From positions 51,584,002 to 51,648,001 of the forward strand of contig NC_088777.1 in NCBI RefSeq assembly GCF_954871325.1: a stretch of 64,000 bases of DNA. The letters run 5' to 3'. Positions 1-14,600 of this stretch are shown piece after piece. A program made the position numbers and the translations under genes. Source of the stretch: Gordionus sp. m RMFG-2023. Taxonomy: Eukaryota; Nematomorpha; Gordioida; Chordodea; Parachordodidae. A model generated the notes under the pieces. The model made no database searches, was not told where the DNA came from, and saw nothing but the letters and a program-made list of their open reading frames with translations. The stretch's first letter is position 1; every line of letters starts with the position of its first letter.

Positions 1-10
1 GTATAATTAG

Positions 11-45
11 TCGCTAATTCACGCTAACTGTGAAAGCGGGATTAA
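11..45. repeat. Partial copy of a palindromic element
   Basis: The stretch carries TAATTCACGCTAACTGTGAA, close to one arm of the 18-bp-stem palindrome at 57331-57382 and to the degenerate copy near 62419-62480. It is cut by the start of the window or decayed, so only one arm is seen. Confidence 0.45.
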
Positions 46-747
46 GAGGAAAGTCAAGAGTGGTGTCAGTCACTACACCGGCTTCTATATTATACGGTTT
101 TTCAATTTTTTTATTGATTTATTATTGTATGTTAATACCAAAATAGCTCTTGAATTAGGACAACACTATTTTGGTTTGTTTTAAATGTTTTGGTGGCATT
201 TATTTTTTTTTCGTTTTTTGTTTCTTTTCTTTTATTTTGCTTTATTTTCTCTCATTTTTTTTAGGTTATTTCGCTTGTAACTCTATAGCCGGCTAAACAG
301 CCGACTGTGAAATAAGTCAAAATCAGAAACACGCCGTTAATTTTGTGTTTATCTATTTAGTACATCTAAATTTTTAATTAATATAATTTTAATCTTAGTT
401 TAAAATGATTTATTTATATATTTATGGCTAGTTTTTCTTTTCCCAAGTATAAGGCTTCCGACATCCGGTGTAATTTTCATTGGTTTTAAATTATGGTATA
501 TGGTAATGGCTAAAGTATTTAATTATAAAAACCTGTCATTCACTTTCGTAGTTAATGAGATATTCTTCAAATCCCCTGATGACGAAGTCAAGGATGTCAA
601 CAGCTGAATTCTCAAATCCAAAGGAAAAGGGGGAGACAGGTAATCCTTGCTTAAGTCTAATGATTTTGAATGCTACATATTTTTTATCAATAAAATTATA
701 ATATAATAATTCATCGAATATAATGAGGTAGACTAAATACTTGCGAT

Positions 748-1016
<269 letters not shown>

Positions 1017-1433
1017 ATACATACTGCACCCGATTAAAGTAAAATCGTATTTCTCGATTGACGTCTTCGGGGAAAAAATAAGCGATAATGATTAAAGTAT
1101 GCGTAATATATATTTTTCTAATAGTATTTAAAGTTTATACCCGTTTGTAACACGATTCGTTTAATCTGTATAGTTTATCCACTACGTCCCTATTCATCAC
1201 AAAATTGAAAGCCACCTCCGATAATTTATTGACCATGAAATGATGTTCTACCGCTTTCCTGTCCCAACAAACATAACTCGTGTCTCTCTGAGTCGCGAAT
1301 ATACTAACCTATAGAATGTGAAATTATGATCAGTATAATTTTTTATATATATATTTTTAAATTAGTTTTTTTTAGCAGACATCTAGGATTCTGGAAGTTC
1401 CCATTTCCGCCCGATCATTGCATTTAATTCCAA

Positions 1434-1715
<282 letters not shown>

Positions 1716-1965
1716 TTTTAAAAAAAGAATTCAATTTAACATTATTCACGCCTATTAATGCAAATATATTGTATAGACAAGTATAGATAACCTATTATTA
1801 TAAATGATTCGTCTTATGCATTAAATATTGTTGTATAATTACTAAAAAAAAAGATTTAATAATCCTAAATATTTACAAGCTTAATCGAATTAGGACAGAT
1901 TCATTCTAGAAACAAGGGAAGAAAAAAAGGGTTTAAAATAAAATGTATATTTTGTCATCTAGCAA

Positions 1966-1967
<2 letters not shown>

Positions 1968-2018
<51 letters not shown>

Positions 2019-2022
2019 AAAA

Positions 2023-2078
<56 letters not shown>

Positions 2079-2096
2079 AAAGAAAGAAGAAAGAAT
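1968..2096. repeat. (GAAA)n microsatellite
   Basis: About 130 bp of GAAA repeat with one GAAAA interruption. Its strand orientation is opposite to the two TTTC tracts upstream. Confidence 0.97.
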
Positions 2097-2099
2097 ATT

Positions 2100-5000
2100 A
2101 AAAAGATAGTAAGTAAAAATGTAAGAATCCTCATTTTTATTTATTAAACTCGTCGGGCAGCAAATGCCTCCTTAATCTTTTCAATTGTTTCAAATTGGAC
2201 TGAAAAAAATGGATTTCTATTATTTTTCCATTCAAAAATCGAAAATATATTTTACTTTAAGCTCACCACTCACATATTAAAAAAAAAAATATGTTGTATC
2301 TATATAAAATTTTTATAATAATTTTATAGGCTTGTATAAAATGTTTAATTATTACCCTTAGTTTAAACAAATATTATGAACAAATTTAAATTACCTTCGA
2401 ATAACAAAGGGTCAAATAATATACAATTTGTTAATATTACTTAGTTAAAATATCTAGATGATTTAGGGTTAGGGTTCAATCTAAATAATATTATCGTCTT
2501 CATTATATGACCTTCGTTGTAGAAGAGTTCAAATTTAAATATGTTTGTATATTATTGTACAACAATATCAATCTTTTTAAAAGATTAAAAATTTTTATCA
2601 ATTTTTTTAAATATTTTAATTATTCAAATAATCAAAATTATTTTATTTTCTCTCTAGGATGTTTTTCCATAGTATCTTATTACTCACAATGGCTTTTATA
2701 GGACTATCTCAAGGTATTATCATATAATTTTTGTTAAATATATATATTTTTTAAAAAAAAATTGGAACCATTATATTATTAAATATTTAAGATTTATTTA
2801 ATGCTTAGGGGGGAGTCATTAGCTTTTTAAGGAGATGCTGAAAATAATTCTTTTTTTTTGCCCTTATTATCTATATATATTTTTGGCCCAATTTTCCTAG
2901 GAATCTCGAATCGATTCTATGCCAATAGATTTTTTGTATCTTCTTAACTATAATATATTATAATAATTATGTATTTTACTCAAAATAAGTATCTACCACG
3001 TATTCATTATAATTCATATTCTCTACCCTTTTTTCAATAAATAGTTCTTAGATGACCCCCCATATCTAAAAAGCTTTTTAAATTTAGATATTCTTATCTA
3101 TAAAAATTTAGAAAAATATTTTATCCTTTGATTCTGAATATTTTTCTTTATTAGAATTAAAATGTGGACTAAATTTAAAAATGAACATATTAAATTAATT
3201 GGAAAATAGGTACGACTCTTTTGTATACAAAATCAGCTTATGGTATTCTAAATATTAAAAAAAAAACCTTAACGTATTATATGTATTAGATTTTGTTTCC
3301 TTTCAATGTTGTGATCGTTTAATATATTTAATTATTTAAAGATTACATAAATCTCTTTATTTATATAATTATAAATTATTTAAATAGTCTCCTTAAACGG
3401 TTCAATTTTTTTTTAAAATAGCTTAAACCCCAAGATATTAGCCAAAAAAAATATTATGAAAGCTTGGGGGTTTTTCTTATTAGGTGGCAACATAGGTTTG
3501 GACATCTATTAACGAAATCTAGAGGCTTTGTAAAACATTTTTCTTGGCTAAAATGTTGGAATTCGCTCGCGGATAAATAAAAATAATTTAAATGTTCCCA
3601 AGGAGAAATTATAATATCTATTTATAATAAAACCTTAAAATTTCGTTTATATAAAAATGCTATATTTTATATTAAAATATTGGCATAAAATTTTGTTTTA
3701 AATAGGTATACTAATTTTTTTTTAAAAACTTGCTGTTTAAAAATAAGGATTCATTTTTTGTAGTACATAAACCATCACAGCATAGAACCACCTTAGCATT
3801 CGAAACCCATGGTAATATTATTTTGTAAAATTTGCTCATTTTAAAAATTTCGTAAATCATAATATAAACTTCGCAAAATAAATGTTCACAATAATATCAA
3901 TTATTATGCTATGATTTTTTTCAAATTCGCCAATGGCGTGTCTCATCTCCTGGCATTAGATCTACCATGAATTTAAATATAGAAATGTGATTTTGCAGGG
4001 AATAAATTTATTAGCATTGTTCCCAGACTATTGTCTCGAGTTAGTAATTTACTAAAATATAAATTTCTTTAATTTTTTAAATATACTAATTAATAGATAT
4101 TCAACTTTCAATATTTTTCTTATTTATTAATCAAGAGGCTACTGGTGGTAAGAATATGTTACATATTGCTAATTTTAATTATATTTAATCATGTATTTTT
4201 TTTTTGAATTTAATTTTGATTTGTATAAGGTTGAGTTAATTTTTTTTTTATTATTATAATAAGTAATATTTAATAAAACAAAAAAAAATTATCAACGACT
4301 TCAATAAATTAGTTCCGCATTCTTAATTAAACTTATTAGATTAGAAGGAATAAATCTTAATAGTATATAATACTATAATTTTACGAATATAACAATTAAA
4401 ATTCTTTATATAATTCTGAAACAAACCCTATCTTTCTATAATTTTTTTAAAATCAAATTTAAAAATAAAAATAAATAATATTTTAAGATTTTGATAGTCA
4501 TTGGTTCAAAATAGGTCTCTCAAAATTAATAAATTTTTATATGATTCAAAATTTTTTAGTAATTTGAATAAAAAAGCTAATTATGATTCGAATATGAACA
4601 AAAAATAAAATAAAATTTTTTAACGAAATATATAAAATTTAAATTTAAAAAAAATTTTTGAATTAGTTATTAACATTCATTTCTTAGATTTTAAGGAATT
4701 GAGTTCATCTATAAATATTATCGACGGTCTGTTTACAAGTCAAAAAACACACATCTACTTCTTTCTGTCTCTCTCTAAATATTTATTCAGATCGCATGAA
4801 TCTCATGATCTATTAAGAAACAAACCAAATTTGTTCCTATTTAGGATCATCTTAGTTTAATCCCAAACGCACATGTTAATTATTATTTTGCAATAATTTC
4901 TGTAAAAATAACAAAATTGTGGTGACTGTAAAAAGCGTGATTGAAGGTTAGCGATTGGCAAATAGTTTGAAATAGATGATAATATATAAAAACTGTTGGC

Positions 5001-5880
5001 AAGCAGTAAGAAACTTTTAATAAGTTAGGGTTGGAAAGACTATGTAACCTATATAAATATAAGGTCGCTAAAAATAATAATCACCATATATATATATAAA
5101 TATGAATAAATAATAATTTTATTATTCACTTTCCAACATAATTATAAAAATTTGATAAGATTTTAAAAAAATATAAGTAAATAAATTTAAAATTAATTAT
5201 AATAAATTAAGAATAACGAAAATTCTTTTACCATCCACCTCCCCCTACCAAAAAAATAACTATATATATATATATATAATTTTTCTTTAAAATCAACATC
5301 TTCAAAAATATTCTCATTTATAATAAGTCTAAAATTACCCCACATATTATATCGTAATAATTCATCTAAATTTGAATAAGAAATATTTTTTGTCTAAAAG
5401 TGAATTACAATTTCAAGTTGATAATATAAGTTAAAAGGCAGTAACTTCACTAGGGGAGTTTAAAGGGGGGGGGGGTGGTTAGTAGCTGAATCCCTCTGAA
5501 AAGGTCACTTAAAAAATATTCGGTGGATCAATTTGAAAAAATATTTTGAGTCTCCTGAGATTGTAAAGTTGCTAGAGTGAATTGAAGGATTTTATTAAAT
5601 TAAAAAAAATTAGTTTTTTCATGATTTATTTTTATAATAAAATGATATAGGTTTAAATGTCAAGAGGATTTTATTATATATTTTAATTTGTAATTAGGTA
5701 TAAAAGGTACAAAAACGTCGTCACAAAGCCAAAGTATAATATATTTTTTCATTGCCATTTCTCTATTCTCTATTATATATTATTATTTGAATTGAAAAAA
5801 GGATTTAATATTAGTATAGGTGTCTCTCCTTTATTTTTTTGTAGATAAAGACTATTAAATTATTCCTTTATTAGTTTAGA
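2100..5880. other. AT-rich DNA without recognised genes
   Basis: No exon, RNA gene or transposon domain could be recognised. The stretch has homopolymer A/T runs, a G run near 5465-5474, and near 3480-3560 a fragment resembling the dispersed MITE-like sequence also seen at 45010-45175 and 61258-61430. Confidence 0.5.
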
Positions 5881-5889
5881 AATCATTTT

Positions 5890-6720
5890 TCAATGGCCCC
5901 TATCTGATTCATGGGATCTTCATCATAGGTCTTAAAGCTTTAAAACAATCTTCTATTCAAATGGTTACCCCAGTGCAGGTTTGTATTTGTTTCATCTTTT
6001 TTTAAGAGCAGCAATCACATGCATATCCGATGGTGCATTAATCGACGTATCTTTTACATCTAGCCACATATATTTTGATTTCTAGGTTGCCTCAACTACC
6101 TCCTCCGTTTCAACATATCTCCTATCTCTGATGGCCTCAATTACAAAATTTACACCCTATTCTTTTCCTGATGTCTCCCATTTCAACATCTATATAAATA
6201 TTTCCATTATTAATGTATATAGTGTTATCTTTATTTCGTACTCTGTGGTCAATATATTTTACTTATGATATCTTTCTAAGATTTTTATAATCATTCCTTA
6301 TAAAATTTCCAAATCTGCCTTTTATCAGTGTGCATATATCTCTATCATGTTTTAGGGAAATCGATATACATAATAATCTTAAACTTCTTTCGCGATAGGT
6401 TTCCTGTTAATATTCTCATAAACTTCAATGATCACTTCATACTCCTCCTAGAATATTTTTTAGCCTGGCATCCTTTTCAAAGTTTATTTATTCTATTACC
6501 ATGTTTTTTTCATATGTTTGCATGGATTAGTTGCCCGAGTATTATTTTTGACAATCCACTCATCTCAGTCCTGCGTATAATGTAAAATTAGTTCCACATC
6601 AATTGATTTTCGAGCTTACAAGATCGATAAAATCTATTTCTACCGATTTATGTGAGACAACAATATCTCCCACTCTTCTATTATTTTTTTTACAATTTAT
6701 AAAGTCGCCTAGTTTCTTTC
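5890..6720 (-). pseudogene. Degenerate coding-like stretch, family unknown
   Basis: This block is less AT-biased than its surroundings. Read on the minus strand it gives short codon-like runs (for example VIEAIRDRRYVETEEVVEA near 6100) broken by stops and frameshifts in every frame. That pattern suits a decayed transposon or retroelement frame. I recognise no diagnostic motif and cannot name the family. The + strand open frame of 85 codons inside it is low-complexity Phe/Ile/Leu and is not convincing. Confidence 0.3.
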
Positions 6721-7477
6721 TAAGAACTATTATATATCTACTTTAAAAAAATTTATCACAGGCAATGCTACAAACCTAAATCGGAAATATTCAAGTATAT
6801 CATCATAATACAAAAAAATAATCCACCTTAAATAATTTTATAGTAAGACCTTATAATTTGAATTAAATCAAGCATTCTTATTTTTAAGGAACATTTTAAA
6901 AATAAAAATAATAATTTGGAGATACGTTCCTTAGTTATCACGCGATAAAATAAAAATACACCTTAACCTTTTAAGATAACAATTGATATTTAATTTAAAC
7001 TAATTCATGGGATATCTTGCTTTACATGGTTCTGTTAAAAGGTAGTCAGGGAATAAGACAACATATATAAAAAAGTTATAGGGATATTTTATTTTTAATA
7101 ATATTAAAATTTTAAACTACTATATCTAACAAGTTTCACGTATATTATATATATATATGTTATAAAATTGATTGGTTCAATTTAACAATTCTTTTTTATT
7201 TTTACAAACATTTATTCAATAAGTTAATATAAAATAAATGATTAACAATCAATCATTTATCAATAGGATAATAATAATATTATAATGTAAAATAAATAAT
7301 TAGGATATTTTACGGTAAATAGAATATATTAACAGGGTTCCACAAAAATAATTTTATCATTCTTGTTTATGCTGAATGTCGCGTCTTGAAATTTATTTAG
7401 ATCAAAAATATATTATCTTTCATACCCTTGGACTGCGAAATTGAAAAAAAAAAATTCATTTAAAAATTTCATATTTA

Positions 7478-7520
7478 ATGATATATTTATTAAGTATTAT
7501 TTATGTTTTAATTTGTGGTG
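7478..7520 (+). CDS. Candidate signal-peptide exon, weak
   Basis: ATG opens MIYLLSIIYVLIC followed by Gly, a hydrophobic run of the right size for a signal peptide. It lies 1.1 kb upstream of the first micro-exon. A phase-1 exit is possible at G|gtggtt or at G|gttggc, which would suit the phase 1-1 micro-exons. The best-looking donor nearby, CAG|gtagaa at 7531, is phase 0 and would not fit. It is offered only as the best candidate first exon of the micro-exon gene; transcript data could easily place the start elsewhere. Confidence 0.2.
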
Positions 7521-7824
7521 GTTGGCGTCAGGTAGAAGGGAGGGGACATATTTTCGTCTTTTATGTTAAAAATAAGTATATACGATTAAAAAGTTTAGCG
7601 TTACAAAATAAAAATATCATTAAAAAAAAAAATTTTTTAAATTTGGTCGATCTAAGGATACCACATGTTTTTACTGTAAGAGGAAGCAGATCAAATTTAA
7701 TAACATTTTATGGGGAAAGGCTTGCTATGATCTGCTATAAGTCTATTTAATTAGATTTTTTAAAAAAATTTAAAATTTTGATACACGTTAGACCCTTAAG
7801 ATTTTACTGAACCTATACTCAAAC

Positions 7825-8006
7825 TAGCGTTGTTAATCGTCTCGATCTGAGCCGATTTTTAAAAACGGCTAACTCAAACATTATTGCCAGGAAAATATTG
7901 GCTAAGCTTCGACATTTCGCCAATAGATGTTCAATCCTATGTGTTAACTATCAGCAAAATCTTTAGGCTTGCATAGTATTTTTCTGGAGCCTTTTTAACA
8001 ACACTA
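7825..8006. mobile_element. hAT-type MITE, 182 bp, perfect 8-bp target duplication
   Basis: The ends are inverted repeats (TAGCGTTGTTAAT at the left, TTAACAACACTA at the right). The element is flanked on both sides by the identical 8-mer ACTCAAAC (7817-7824 and 8007-8014). An 8-bp duplication with short terminal repeats is the hAT superfamily signature. There is no coding capacity. The same family is at 55075-55244. Confidence 0.85.
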
Positions 8007-8608
8007 ACTCAAACCCTTTTTCTTGATAGTGTGACAGGGATTAAAGAATTTTTTTTTTTTATTTTCATTATTTAAAAATCAATTTTTTTTTTTTTAGTGG
8101 AATCATTTTTAATTTTATATTATATGTAAAAAAAAAAAAATTTTCTATATTCTCCCCCCCCCCCCCTAATAATTATTTTTTATATCATAGATAATATTAT
8201 ATTAATAATATATTATACATAATTTTTTTTAAGAATAACTATTATTTATATGGATTTCACCTTCGATAATTTAACAAAACATATAATGGTAATTATACAA
8301 AAGTATAGGTTTGATCGTAAAAATAAAGAGAAGAAATATTGGACTCCAAATTCGGAACCCTAATTTAGAGATTTTTCATGGAACCCCCCTCCCCATTTCC
8401 CCCACACACTCATTAGAAGTATTAACAGCCCTGTAAAAATATGTAAATATTTTTATATTATCACTTTAAAAATGAGAAGAACAGTTATAAACTGCCCTAT
8501 AATTATTATTTATCGAAACAATTATATATTCCTTTTTTAAAAAAAAAAATATCAAAATTCATATTATTATATTGTACTATAATTCAATACCTAAAATTTT
8601 TATTACAG

Positions 8609-8632
8609 TAAAGTTTCCAACAAGATATTTAG
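8609..8632 (+). CDS. Micro-exon 1 (24 nt)
   Basis: Acceptor TTATTACAG, donor GTATAC. Phase 1-1, encodes VKFPTRYLG (first and last residues split across junctions). Confidence 0.65.
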
Positions 8633-11600
8633 GTATACGATCATGTTTATTACATAAATTTAACATTAAAGAATATATCCTGGATATTATTATTATTAGA
8701 TCACAATGTGTTAATCATTATTTGTTGATAAAAAAAAATGATTTCAAAATCGTTTCTTGTGCTTGCTTGCTATAATTCATTTAGTTATTCTTGTAATTAT
8801 AAGATCAAAAAAATTACTTTCATTTTTAAATAATTTTATTTATAATGTTATTTCTAGTAAAAAATATATGCTTGAAATTTTATTACCAGATAACGCCACA
8901 AATACAAGAACCATAACCGAAAAACCTAAACATTCAGGTATATTATTATATGCATAAACTACAGGTTAATCCAAAATGCCTAAAGGGAGGGGATGCCAGC
9001 ATTATTCATAAGTCGTTATGGCTCGTAGCTCCCTAAGTTTGTAAATTATATCAGAGCTATGTTTGGACTTTCTTATTGCCATCTAATTGAGCTTTAAAAT
9101 AAAGTTTGGGGATTACCTTATATAGATCATCCATAATTTTCTACAGGCTCAATACCTGTGGGTAACAAGATACAAACAACTTACTTAAACCCTCTCAGGA
9201 AGTAAGAAAATATAAGAGGGGCCCCTGCTTGTTTTTAAAAAAATTTTTCGATTATGAGAGGACTAGAGAAAAGGCATGGTTCAAACTGTCTTTACAGGTA
9301 GGAAAGAACGTCATTCAAGCTGTTAACCACTCATTAAATCGAGCTTAGCTGTACTGTAGTTACATTCTAATTATTAGAACAATCCCACGTCTCTCTTTCG
9401 GACGTCCTAAGAATAAATAGCCTTATACCAAATCCACTGATAGACAGGATTCATTTTAATATAATATTACATTTTGGCCAATTACCAATTACTTATAATC
9501 TATAAAAATCCTAGGCTTCAAAAAGTAAACACTTTAGAGGCGATACAAAATAAATTTTTAAATATAATCATGGTTTCCTTTTTGGAAACAAAATTAACTA
9601 TTCTATAATTTTATTTTTGATATTCCCATAGTTTACAATTATTTTATATATTATATTTTAATTAAGATATTATTTTTTTATAAAAATACTTTAATAAAAT
9701 TAATTATATTCAAAAATAAGATATGTCTGAATAAATAAAAAAAATGCGCTACTAAAAATACATGCGCTTACTATCATCTACATAGTTATTCTTGTAATTA
9801 TTAGATTACACATTATTAATTATGAAATGTATAATACTTAAGATTTTATTACGGGCAACGCTACAACCACAACCCCAGCCAACACAACTGGAAAACCTAA
9901 CCATTCAGGTAAATCATGATATGCATAAATTAAAAGTTAATCCAAAATATTTTTTATAGTCGTAAGTCTGTATTTTAGTGTGCCTTCTTAAGTGTTAAAA
10001 ATTTACAGCAAGGTTACATTTGTATTTTCTAACATTTAGTTAAGTTAGTTAAAATTAGGGATTATTCTATGAAGGGAGGTCATCCGCAATTTTTCTGCTG
10101 GCTTCAGTATCTCTCTCCAGAGACAAGCAACTTACTCAAACGCCCACAGGAAGTAAGAAAATGTCTAATTAACAATCGCGCTACTTAGCACGATCAAATT
10201 ATTGTTATTATTAGATTCAAAAAAATAAATCGCCTAATTTAAAAAATTATTAGATTTATAATGAAATTTTAAAATTACAATTATTATAACCCGGAAATTT
10301 TATTATAGTATAAGTACGATATCGCATGGTAGCCTGATACTATCATAAAACTGATAAATTTTATGTTGTTCAATATAATATGATCTTAGATGAAGTAAAT
10401 TATAGATTCAGAATAAATGTAGGATCTATTTTCTGGAGATGATATACAAGTAAAACTTAGTAATAGGCGATGATTTAAATATCAACTCCTTTTTTGATTA
10501 TGTTTAGTTTTCATTTAAATCTTTTTCGTTATATTTTTTTTGTTTTTCATAGATTTCCCTAAAATATGTCATTGTGATAATTTCATGATGCAACTTATTA
10601 AAGATATAAAATCAAAGAATGGTTCAATTTTGAGCTTTAAATGGGAAGATGACAATAACACCAATTTTTTAACAAGTATATATTATAATTGTTTGTATTA
10701 ATAACCATTACCAAATCATAATTTTCAATAAAAATATTCAAGTGTATAAATTTCCAATAAGGAAAAATTTTATTATAAGAATTATTAGAATCATTTAAAT
10801 ATTAGTAACAAAATTACAATTATCACAATCTAGCCGGGAGTCAAAATATTTAGCTAAACATTTTTTATTTTATAAATAGAATTCTTCGCTCATATTTTAA
10901 ATATATAAAGGAATTTACATGCGTTTCTATATATTATTAAAATATACAAAATTAATTAATATTTTTCCGAGATATGGTCAAATAAATTTTATTAAATAAG
11001 GACAAAATATTCACCCAATTAGAATTATACCCAAAATATATATTATTGAAGAATTTTATAAAGTGTATAATTTCTTTCTTTTATTTATTTCTTTCTTTTT
11101 TTCTTTCTTTCTTTATTTATTTCTTATTAAAAATGTAAACCAATCTTCTTTTCTTGTATTTGTCTAAGTTTCTATTGTTCTCTGTATTAGTTTCTAATTT
11201 CCAAACTCTGGAATCCAAATCTTCATTAGTTAAATGGTAAAATGCGAGGATATCATCAGTAGGCTGTCTAAATGCTTTTCATTTGGATTGTTAATTTTAG
11301 AGGTTTGATATATTTTTTTAACAGTCTCTTGGACCAATGATTGATGACCAATAAATAGGGATTGAAATCAGTGACTGACAATTTCATAAACAAATAATTC
11401 TTATGATTACTAGAATCAATTGTCTAGTTAATCTATATTGGAGAAAACTCTACGCCCAGCTATTATTTTTTAAATAGATTAAATAGTCAAAATAGTTTGT
11501 ATTTTTTGAAATTTAATAAAGAAACAGGTTATTTAATTTTGGATGAATATTTTGCTTTCATTTAATAACATTTAATGTATCATGTTCTCAGACATTATAT

Positions 11601-14600
11601 TAATTAATTTTTGAATTACTTTCATATTATCTATAACTAAGATACTTTAGATATAAATAACAAATAAACCATAAAACGCGACTAAAATTTAGGGGAAAAA
11701 ATATTTAAGTGTTATATAGCGGGTAAACATGTCTTGAGCTAATTATTTTTTTACTCCTAGTAGTAATATTATTAAATGATTAAATAACCGAATGCTTTAT
11801 TTACAGTAAAGATAAATGTTTCTATCGGAAAACCTCAAAATTTAGGTATATCATGATGATTTATTGATAATTATAAACTAAATAAAATTAAATATATTTA
11901 AAGTAGTTTATTCACCAACTACCTATTATATTCTCGTTTTTATTAAATCAAAAAATTGTCTACTCTTAAAAAAAAAATCTTGATTTATAATGTAATCCCA
12001 TCCAACCCCAAGTTATTTATGTGAAGCCTTTCAAGCAGATTTTATATATGATAATAGTTTTATTTTAAAAAATTTTTAGTCTTATATTTTATTTTGTATT
12101 TATAAAATTCCATACGCTATAATAATTTGCTGTTACATTTTTTTTATATTTACCTATAATAATTCATTATTTTAAGAATAGTTTAATAAATATGATAAGT
12201 GGAATAATAAATGCACGAAAATAAATAATGATAAAATGAGAGATAATCAACTAGAGAATCCTTCTATACCTCGAATTTTCAGTCTATACGACTACAATTT
12301 CTAAGAAGCTTTAAATGTAAGTGATAATAATGTTGCTTGCAAGGTATAGTTCATGAAGGGAATACTTTGGCTGCTTAAATTGAGAAATAAAAATTCCATT
12401 CCAGAGGATAGATACTCTGACATTTTTATCTTCTTTAAACGCGTTATTTCCAGGGAACTTGCTCTGGTTTCTGTTTTCTTTGTTCCTTCTTTGATGTCTT
12501 ACTTAACCTTATAACTTTTTAACTGTCGTTTATTTTGTATTTTGTTTATCGATCATTTAAGCAACTAAAGTTAAAATAGGCATTGCGCGAAAATAAATGA
12601 TATTCATGTATGGCAAATAATTATATAAACTACAGAATCGCTATAAGATCCCAAAATATTAGTAAAATCAACATACCTTTAATCCCAACTCCTGGTATTA
12701 TTATTCTGTTTATGGGAAAAATATCGAAACTTGGAAATGTTTGACAGTCTTAAACTAATCTTTAAAATGGTTATTTTAGTACGATGCTATTCCTGTAAAG
12801 CTAAATCAAAAATGTTAATTTTCAAAAACAATTGATTTATAATGTAATCATTAATCACGATATATTAATTAATTACAAAATATAATAATGAAAATATTAG
12901 GAAACCCCCCATGCCCTCAACCTCAGCACCCAGGTATATTATTATAATATTTCTTTTATTTATTTGATAATCTAAACTCAAATAGTCCGTGCAATGCTTT
13001 TATAAAAATGTGCCATTCTTGGTTGCTAAAACAAGAAAATGCTGATTCTAAAATAATTTCATTAATGTAATCACCATATAAATTTACAAATAATAAAATA
13101 TAACAAAGAAAATAGTAAGAAACCACTACACTACTCTCTCACCTTTAAGTTTCAGCGTAAAGGAATAGCATATCGATAATAAATGAAAATTATTTGGGCT
13201 ATTAAATAAAATAAATTCGAAAAGAAAATAGTTAATGATAATCGAATGCAAATATTATTGTCCGATGCTCTATTATGTAATTATGATATACTAATTAGCA
13301 AATAATTTGATACAAAATAGTATGACGAAAGGGGAAAATGGCTTATCCGGGTACACTTAGAAACGGGTCACTAAAAGGAAAAGGTAAACACTACTTACTA
13401 TCTTTCAATCTCAACGCCCACATAATAAATGTTAAATTTTTAAAAAATATTTGATAGGTTAAAAACTAAAATTGAAAACTTTATTAACATATTATTATTT
13501 TATTTAAAAAAACGGGTAAATTCTATGATAAAGTAATTAATATATAGAATAAAATTTAATAAAAAAAATACTAAATTACTTTAAAAACATAAAATATATG
13601 AAAGCCTTATTGTTTGTAAGATCAAAAAGAAATTTTAAATAGTTTATTAATAAATAAATAAAGATAAATAACTAATTTTAATAATCATTGCACTCCCTCA
13701 ACCTCCAGTTTATTGATAAATTCCAAATGGGTCTAGAATAATTTAGTAGTCGACAACATTATTCTAAAAAAAAATTTTTTTTTTAAAACAACGTTATTGT
13801 ATTAGACAATTAGTTTTGTACTAAGTATTTCCTTATATATTGGGATATGTTCTATTTTCAGTGGTTAGTAGAGATCTCAGTAGTGTAGTTAACTTGCTCT
13901 ATTTGAGCAGATTTTTTTAAAAAGGCCTGATGATTTTGCTCAATTTATGAAATGTTATATGCATTCCCCTGATATTTCCATAAGTTTCAATATAATGCTT
14001 TTAACCCCATAGTCTCAATCAAATCGAAGTTATATTTTTTTTTTGAAAATATGTTACTTTTATTTTCGCAGTGAAAAAGTTTAGAAAATGATTGTGTAGG
14101 AATATTTTAAAATGATATTTAAGTAATAACGCCAAGGAAAATTTGAAATGGATATTAATTCATATAATAAATTTAGTAGCGTATTTTTTTCTGCTGTTAA
14201 TGTGATAATTAAATATAATAAAATTTAAGCAACCACCCCTCCATCTCCAAGTATTTAATTGTATTTTATTGATAAATAATTAGGTTTAAGATTATTTTAA
14301 AGGCTCTAAACAAATCAATCAAAAAAAAAATCTTATGGTCAAAATATTGTGGCAGATCAAAAATTGTTGATTTTAAAATAATTTTAGATATAGCAAATAA
14401 TACACTCCCTCAACCTCAACACTCAGGTATATTATATTATATGATAGATAAAAATAAATGTTGATTTTGAAAATTGAATAGTAATATAATAAAAATAAAT
14501 TAATTAGCAAATTATATAACTAGAATTGTAGTAAATACTCCATCAACCTCACTCACATTATCTTTTTTGATAATTCTTTTAAAATTGAAGTTTTTAACTA

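Noticed and set aside
7657-7675. Micro-exon candidate before GTAAGA
   Set aside because: 19 nt, frame-breaking, and no family resemblance.
8757-8957. Open frame with a hydrophobic start over micro-exon 2
   Set aside because: It has no ATG start and is intron-exon-intron read-through; only 8890-8937 shows splice signals and family homology.
10309-10328. Micro-exon candidate after TTATTATAG
   Set aside because: Length is 20 nt, which would break the frame, and the sequence does not resemble the family.
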